64,000 bases of DNA from Streptomyces avicenniae (GTDB taxonomy: Bacteria; Actinomycetota; Actinomycetes; Streptomycetales; Streptomycetaceae), in the NCBI RefSeq assembly GCF_000719135.1, contig NZ_JOEK01000004.1, positions 186,001 to 250,000 of the forward strand, in the 5' to 3' direction. Positions 59,532-64,000 of the stretch are shown piece by piece (within the stretch, counting starts at the first letter, position 1; each line of letters starts with the position of its first letter). The notes under the pieces were generated by a model. That model was not told the origin of the DNA. It searched no databases and was given only the letters and a program-made list of their open reading frames with translations. A program made the translations under genes and the position numbers.

Positions 59532-62500
59532 TCAGGCCGCCTCGCCGTCCGGCTCCCGCGCCGCCGCCCGCAGCCGGTCGAGGACGTCGGGCTCCACGCC
59601 GAGGCCCGCGCCGAACGGGTCGGCGCGGTGGGCCTCGTCCACCAGTGCCACGACCGTGCGGGCCAGTTCCGGCCCTTCGGGATCGCCGGGACGCGCCGTC
59701 AGCCAGGCGTCCACCCGCTCGGCGATCTCGCGCTTCTGCCAGGGGCTCGGACGCCGCTCCACGACGAGCCGCACGGCGGTGGGCAGCGAGCCGCGCGTGC
59801 CGTTGCGGACGCCCGACGGCTCGGCGCCGAGCCAGTCCACCAGGTCGTCCACCATCCGCTCCTCCCAGGTGCGGTGTCCGAGCCGCAGCCTCAGACGCCG
59901 GGGCCGGGCGAACATGGCCGCGGCGAGGTAGGGGGAGGACGCCAGCTCGTGGTGGTGGTTCCACCAGCCGCGCGCGTGCTCCATGACGTCCCGCTCCTGC
60001 TGCTCGTCCAGGTCGTCCCGTTCGAGCAGGGCCTGCATGAGGATGCCCGGATGCCGCTCGTAGTGGTGGTCGGCGACCAGCGACAGCGCGTCCTCCCTCG
60101 CCTGGGCGCCCGCCTGCCCGGTGACGGCCGGGCAGCGCAGCAGGCCGCTCAGGAGCTGCACCTTCCGCTGCCAGGGCGGCCCCTCCCGCAGCAGCCCCCA
60201 CGCGAAGGCGGCGGCCCGGTCGTCGCCCGGGGGCGTCACCGGCAGGAGCACGGACAGGACCGGCGCCGCCTTGGCCACGCCGGGGCCGGTGGCCAGCCAG
60301 GCGGTGGCCGCGTCGATCGCGTCGTGCCGCGTCTGCGCGTCGGCGCCGTCGCGCAGGAGCAGCCTCGCGGCCAGGGAACCGGCCTCCGGGTGCTCGGGGA
60401 ACGCGGCCAGCCAGACGCGCGCGGCGGCGCACACCCGGGCGAACTCCTTGGTCCCCGCCCTGATCTCCTTGCGCCGCACGAGCCCCTTCAGGGCGTAACC
60501 GGCCTGCTCCGTGCCCGCCAGCGCGTCCAGCCAGGGCAGCGCGAAGGCGACGACCCGCGCGACGAAGTCCGCCGGGAGGCTCCGGGGGCCGAGCAGCGAC
60601 TGGAGCAGCATGCCGCGCTGGCCGCTCAGGGCGGTGTTGACCAGCAGCAACCAGGCGTGGTCGAGCAGCAGTTCGGTCTGCTCGGGGTCGGGCTGCCGCT
60701 CCAGGGCCGCGCGGAGCATCGGGAGGTGGACGTTGAGCGCGGCGGGGGAGACCGACCGGGCGCCCTGCAGGCGGTCGAGCAGCGCCAGGACGTGGGTGAC
60801 GGCCGCCGCGAGCTGTTCGGGCTCCGGCGCCTGCCGCTTGAACGCCAGCAGCAGCCAGCGGGCCACGTGGACGTCCGTCGCGTGCCCGAAGTGGGCGTCG
60901 AGCCAGCTCAGCGTGTGCCCGTAGGCGGCCCGCGCCTCGTCCCCCTTCAGGCCGTCCACCCGCAGCAGCTTCTGGAGCACGACGGTGGCGTCCACCTGTC
61001 CGCCGTGCGCCTTCAGCCACTTCAGCGAGGTGCCCACCGCCTCGGCGGCGAGCGAGGGCTCCTGGTCCGACACGTCGAGCACGGCGCTGAGGGCGGGGAA
61101 CGCCTTCTTCATCCCGGCGTACTTCCGCACCCAGACCAGCATCGCCTGGGCCAGTTCCCGCGCGGCCGGGGTGCGGCGGGTCAGGCGCAGCACCTTGGCG
61201 ACGGTGTCGGGGGTGACGTCCTCCCGTTCCCAGTGCTGGAGCCACGTGACGGTCACCGCGGCGATGCGGGGACGCAGGGCGTCGGGTATCAGCTCAAGAT
61301 CCAGCTCGGGATCCGTGTCGGCCGCGTGGTCCGTGTGGGCGTACATCAGGTCGGTCAGCACCCAGATCGCGGGCCGCCGCCGCCAGTGGGCCTCCAGCCA
61401 GTCCACCGCCAGCGCGGCGGCCGTCCGGCGGCGCGCCGCCGTGCCGCGCGCGTCCAGCCACACGCCGGACAGGACGTGCGCCGCGTGCGGGTGACCGCCG
61501 TTGGCGGCGAGCCAGGCGTCCGCCGTCGCCATGACCGCGCGGTGCTCGGCGGCGGGCAGTTCCTGGCGTACCAGCAGCCACTTGAGCACCTCGTTGGACG
61601 AGGGGGCCAGCGGGTGGCGCGCCAGGTGCGCCGTCGCCATGCCCAGGGCCTCGTCCAGGACCCGTTCCTCCGTGTCGCGCCGCGAGAGCAGCACGGCGAG
61701 CAGGGGCGCGTTGGTCTCCGCCCCCGGCTCCTCGCGCAGCTCCGCCAGCGCCCGCGCGGCCAGCGGACCCGTGCGCCCAGGGTCGGTGCCGTGCTGGACG
61801 AGCGCCGCCGCGAGCACGTGGTTGGGCCGTACGTCCGGGTTGGCGCGCAGGAACCTGTCCGCCAGGGCGAGCGCGCGGTCCCTGACCGTGCCGCGCGTCT
61901 CGTGGCGGCGCAGCAGCCAGCGCAGGACGGGGGCCGCCACCTGCTCCTCGGCGTGCCGCTCCAGCCATCCGAGTGCCAGGCCGATGATCCGCGAGCGGTC
62001 CTCGTTGCGGTCCTCGTACAGCGCCCGGGCCAGCAGCGTCGGATCGACGCGCGACGCGGTGGCCCGCTCGAACCAGGGACCGGCCAGGTCGCTCCAGTGC
62101 ACGTAGGTGAGGTTGTGCCACGGGCGCGTGTAGAGCAGGAACTCAAGGACGCTGCCCCCGCCCGGGTCGGCCGCGGCCAGGGTCAGCCCCAGCGTCCTGA
62201 CGTGCTTCTCGAGCCACAGCCCGGCCTGCTCGTCGAACCGCTCACGCGTCCTCGTGTCCGCGACCGGGTACCAACGCGCCACCGAGGCCGCCGTGTTGGC
62301 GATGGCACCGGCGTCCCCGCCCACCGCGTCGAGGACCTGGTCGAGCCCGGGGCCCTCGCCGCCGCGACGGGTCGCGTACGCCAGGAACACGTCGCACGCC
62401 AGCGGGTGCGGGACGGCCAGCACGTCGTCCGCGGACGCCCCGGCGGGGCTCAGCAGGCCGATCTCGCGCAGGCACCGCACGATCTCCGCGCCCCCGCGCG

Positions 62501-64000
62501 GCGCGGCCAGCTCCAGGGCGGACGCCGTCCCGTGCAGCGCGGCGTCCGCGACGGCGGCGAGGCGTGCCTCCGGCAGCGGAGCCGCCGCGAGGACGGCGGC
62601 CATGGGCAGCAGCACGAGCCGCCCGCCCGCCGCGTCCTCGCACGGTGCGCCCTGGAGCACCCGGTGCACCGCCTCTGGCAGCGGCTCCGCCACGAGCGCG
62701 GACACGCCGCCCTCCGGGCCCGCCTCCCCTGCGGCGCGCTCCAGCAGCCCTGACCACATCGCCGCCGCGCCGGGCGCGAGCGGCGCGGCGGGATCGTTGC
62801 CCAGCAGGGCCTGGAGGGCGCTGCCGCCCAGCGCCTCCATCGCACGCGGCGCCGTCGCCCGCAGGACCGCGCGCAGCAACGGCCGCCGGTGCTCGGGCGC
62901 GTACGGCAGGATCTTCTCGACGGGCAGCAGCGCCGCGGCGCCCCTGCTCTGCTGTGAGTTCCAGTGCGAGCCCTGCCGGGAGGTCGCCAGCACGGCGACG
63001 GGCCTGCCCCGGTACGCCAGTTCCACCAGGGCGTCGTGCAGCCCCGGCAGGTCGAGCCCGGGGAAGCGGTCGAGCCCGTCGATGACGAGCAGCGCCGTGC
63101 GGGACGCGGCGGGCGCGGCGCCGTCCTGCGGGGCGGCGTCCCGGTCGAGCGCCTCCGCCAGCTCCCCGACGACCATGTCGGTGGACACCGGCAGCAGTTC
63201 GGCGGGGCCGCCGTCGATCCCGCCGAGGAACAGGACGGGACCGCCCGCGCGCTCGGCCCGTTCCGCCACCTCAAGGCACCAGCGTGACCTGCCCGTCCCC
63301 GGCGGGCTCAGCAGGACCACGCCCAGCGGCAGCTGGTCGCCCTCCGGCCTGGGGACGAACTCCTCGGGCGTGAGGGTGGCCTTGCGGGTGAAGAACGGCA
63401 GCTCGTCGGGCAGCAGCGCCCGGCCGCGCACGGACGCCACGACCTCGGCCCGGGTGCGCAGCAGCGGCGCCGACGTCCGGCGGTCGCGGTCCTCCGCCGC
63501 CGTGCGCGGCCCCACGACGGGTATCGCCCCCTCCGCCGGTGGCGTGGGGAGGAGGGCGCCCGGCTCCCGCGCCGCCGCCTCCCGCAGCGCGGCGCGCGCC
63601 GCGTGGGCGGCGAGCCGCGAGTACCACCAGCGGGCACGCTCCCCCGCGGCCTCGTACGAGGTGTGCACCAGCGCCCCGGCCACCACCGACCACAGGTACT
63701 GCGCCCGCCACACGGCCCGGTCGCCCGGGAGCTCCGCCTCGCACGCCGCGTCCACCGCCCGGATCGCGTCCACCACACCGGCACCGATACCGGGACCGGC
63801 CGGATGCCGCGGATCGACGACGACGTCGATGAGCGCCCGCGCCTCACCCGCGCCGATCCCCGGGTCGGCGACGCGCCGCGCCGCCAGGGCGAGGACCAGC
63901 GCCGCCGTGTCGCGGCTGAGCGGGACGTCCTGCGCGTAGTGGGCCAGGTCGATCAGCCAGTGGTGGCCCGGCAGGGGACGGCCCAGGCGCTGGGCCACCA
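59532..64000 (-). CDS. Very large STAND-like NTPase with helical repeats (5' partial)
   Basis: At least 1488 residues, open to the window edge; a GTG at 63998 is in frame but cannot be told from an internal codon. Counted from there: residues 1-195 unknown helical region; 220-345 an NTPase core with Walker A-like SPPGTGRS (231-238, Arg in place of Lys), Walker B LLVIDGLDR (303-311) and the STAND-type sensor VAVLATSR (334-341); about 345-600 winged-helix/arm region; about 620-1340 more than a dozen 35-40 residue helical repeats of the form A-x-x-WL-x-x-H-P ... VL-x-x-LL-x-R; then a C-terminal cap. STAND proteins are switch-like sensors in defence and signalling; the repeats would bind the trigger. 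Any effector domain would lie in the unseen N-terminus. Confidence 0.78.
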   Translation of the reverse strand, partial: VAQRLGRPLPGHHWLIDLAHYAQDVPLSRDTAALVLALAARRVADPGIGAGEARALIDVVVDPRHPAGPGIGAGVVDAIRAVDAACEAELPGDRAVWRAQYLWSVVAGALVHTSYEAAGERARWWYSRLAAHAARAALREAAAREPGALLPTPPAEGAIPVVGPRTAAEDRDRRTSAPLLRTRAEVVASVRGRALLPDELPFFTRKATLTPEEFVPRPEGDQLPLGVVLLSPPGTGRSRWCLEVAERAERAGGPVLFLGGIDGGPAELLPVSTDMVVGELAEALDRDAAPQDGAAPAASRTALLVIDGLDRFPGLDLPGLHDALVELAYRGRPVAVLATSRQGSHWNSQQSRGAAALLPVEKILPYAPEHRRPLLRAVLRATAPRAMEALGGSALQALLGNDPAAPLAPGAAAMWSGLLERAAGEAGPEGGVSALVAEPLPEAVHRVLQGAPCEDAAGGRLVLLPMAAVLAAAPLPEARLAAVADAALHGTASALELAAPRGGAEIVRCLREIGLLSPAGASADDVLAVPHPLACDVFLAYATRRGGEGPGLDQVLDAVGGDAGAIANTAASVARWYPVADTRTRERFDEQAGLWLEKHVRTLGLTLAAADPGGGSVLEFLLYTRPWHNLTYVHWSDLAGPWFERATASRVDPTLLARALYEDRNEDRSRIIGLALGWLERHAEEQVAAPVLRWLLRRHETRGTVRDRALALADRFLRANPDVRPNHVLAAALVQHGTDPGRTGPLAARALAELREEPGAETNAPLLAVLLSRRDTEERVLDEALGMATAHLARHPLAPSSNEVLKWLLVRQELPAAEHRAVMATADAWLAANGGHPHAAHVLSGVWLDARGTAARRRTAAALAVDWLEAHWRRRPAIWVLTDLMYAHTDHAADTDPELDLELIPDALRPRIAAVTVTWLQHWEREDVTPDTVAKVLRLTRRTPAARELAQAMLVWVRKYAGMKKAFPALSAVLDVSDQEPSLAAEAVGTSLKWLKAHGGQVDATVVLQKLLRVDGLKGDEARAAYGHTLSWLDAHFGHATDVHVARWLLLAFKRQAPEPEQLAAAVTHVLALLDRLQGARSVSPAALNVHLPMLRAALERQPDPEQTELLLDHAWLLLVNTALSGQRGMLLQSLLGPRSLPADFVARVVAFALPWLDALAGTEQAGYALKGLVRRKEIRAGTKEFARVCAAARVWLAAFPEHPEAGSLAARLLLRDGADAQTRHDAIDAATAWLATGPGVAKAAPVLSVLLPVTPPGDDRAAAFAWGLLREGPPWQRKVQLLSGLLRCPAVTGQAGAQAREDALSLVADHHYERHPGILMQALLERDDLDEQQERDVMEHARGWWNHHHELASSPYLAAAMFARPRRLRLRLGHRTWEERMVDDLVDWLGAEPSGVRNGTRGSLPTAVRLVVERRPSPWQKREIAERVDAWLTARPGDPEGPELARTVVALVDEAHRADPFGAGLGVEPDVLDRLRAAAREPDGEAA

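Noticed and set aside
59628..62753. A 1041-codon open frame on the plus strand opposite the NTPase
   Set aside because: It is antisense to a gene with clear domains; the translation is Gly/Arg/Val-rich low-complexity typical of the complementary frame of GC-biased codons, with no ribosome binding site.
1..64000. tRNA/rRNA genes, insertion sequences, integrases, CRISPR arrays
   Set aside because: Looked for and not seen; no transposase-like protein, no cloverleaf with CCA-end pattern, no regularly spaced repeats.

Overview
The window is high-GC DNA with strong third-position GC bias, frequent GTG starts, AGGAGG-type ribosome binding sites, several probable leaderless genes and many four-base ATGA/GTGA overlaps. 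Together with the gene content (MurT/GatD, class F sortase, geranylgeranyl-reductase family enzyme, DUF5133, DUF6421 and DUF5134 proteins, and an ABC sugar operon with no ATPase gene) this points to a Streptomyces or close relative and to a mostly chromosomal, non-mobile region. No tRNA, rRNA, insertion sequence, integrase or CRISPR array was seen.

Layout. 1-1627: N-terminal part of a type I polyketide synthase running off the left edge, the only sign of a biosynthetic cluster, followed by an unusually AT-rich 593-base promoter region. 2221-4272: arsenic/metal resistance (arsC, aquaporin-type channel, arsR, divergent cadI) around a perfect ArsR-type operator. 4330-15397: housekeeping and small metabolic genes (chelatase-like protein, BadF-type sugar kinase, ung, OYE-family reductase with divergent regulator, DUF305 and LVIVD secreted proteins, TetR, HAD, M56 peptidase, DUF5134, GNAT, GDPD). 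15498-18777: tightly coupled DUF6421-SDR-threonine aldolase operon. 18794-29724: acyltransferase, thioredoxin, etfBA, DUF6986, ROK kinase, a P-loop/NUDIX fusion, sortase F with a probable surface substrate, M20 peptidase, FAD reductase. 29858-31770: NarL-type two-component system. 31971-36747: GNAT, MFS/ROK divergent pair, and an FtsK-like protein with broken ATPase motifs next to a 64-residue membrane protein. 36973-39004: murT-gatD, which amidates lipid II. 39218-40144: CtaG-like oxidase assembly factor.

40185-47997 is a catabolic island: FadR-type regulator, three-gene ABC importer, D-mannonate dehydratase, IclR regulator, KDPG aldolase and KDG kinase. These enzymes would take an imported hexonate through 2-keto-3-deoxygluconate to pyruvate and glyceraldehyde 3-phosphate. 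A 29-base perfect inverted repeat precedes the importer. 48008-57174 holds a HEAT-repeat protein, a P-loop kinase-like protein, DUF5133, a drug exporter with its TetR, a fusion of a DUF2236/MpaB-type oxygenase with a four-EF-hand calerythrin-like domain, and a GlxA-type AraC regulator beside gap. 57233-58375 is a secreted phosphodiesterase.

The right end (58631-64000) is the best candidate for an undescribed system: an S-4TM-type putative pore-forming protein converges, stop to stop with 7 bases between, on a very large STAND-like NTPase carrying more than a dozen helical repeats. Both protein classes are known from bacterial conflict systems, but no nucleotidyltransferase is visible here. 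The NTPase gene leaves the window at its 5' end, so its N-terminal domain is unseen.
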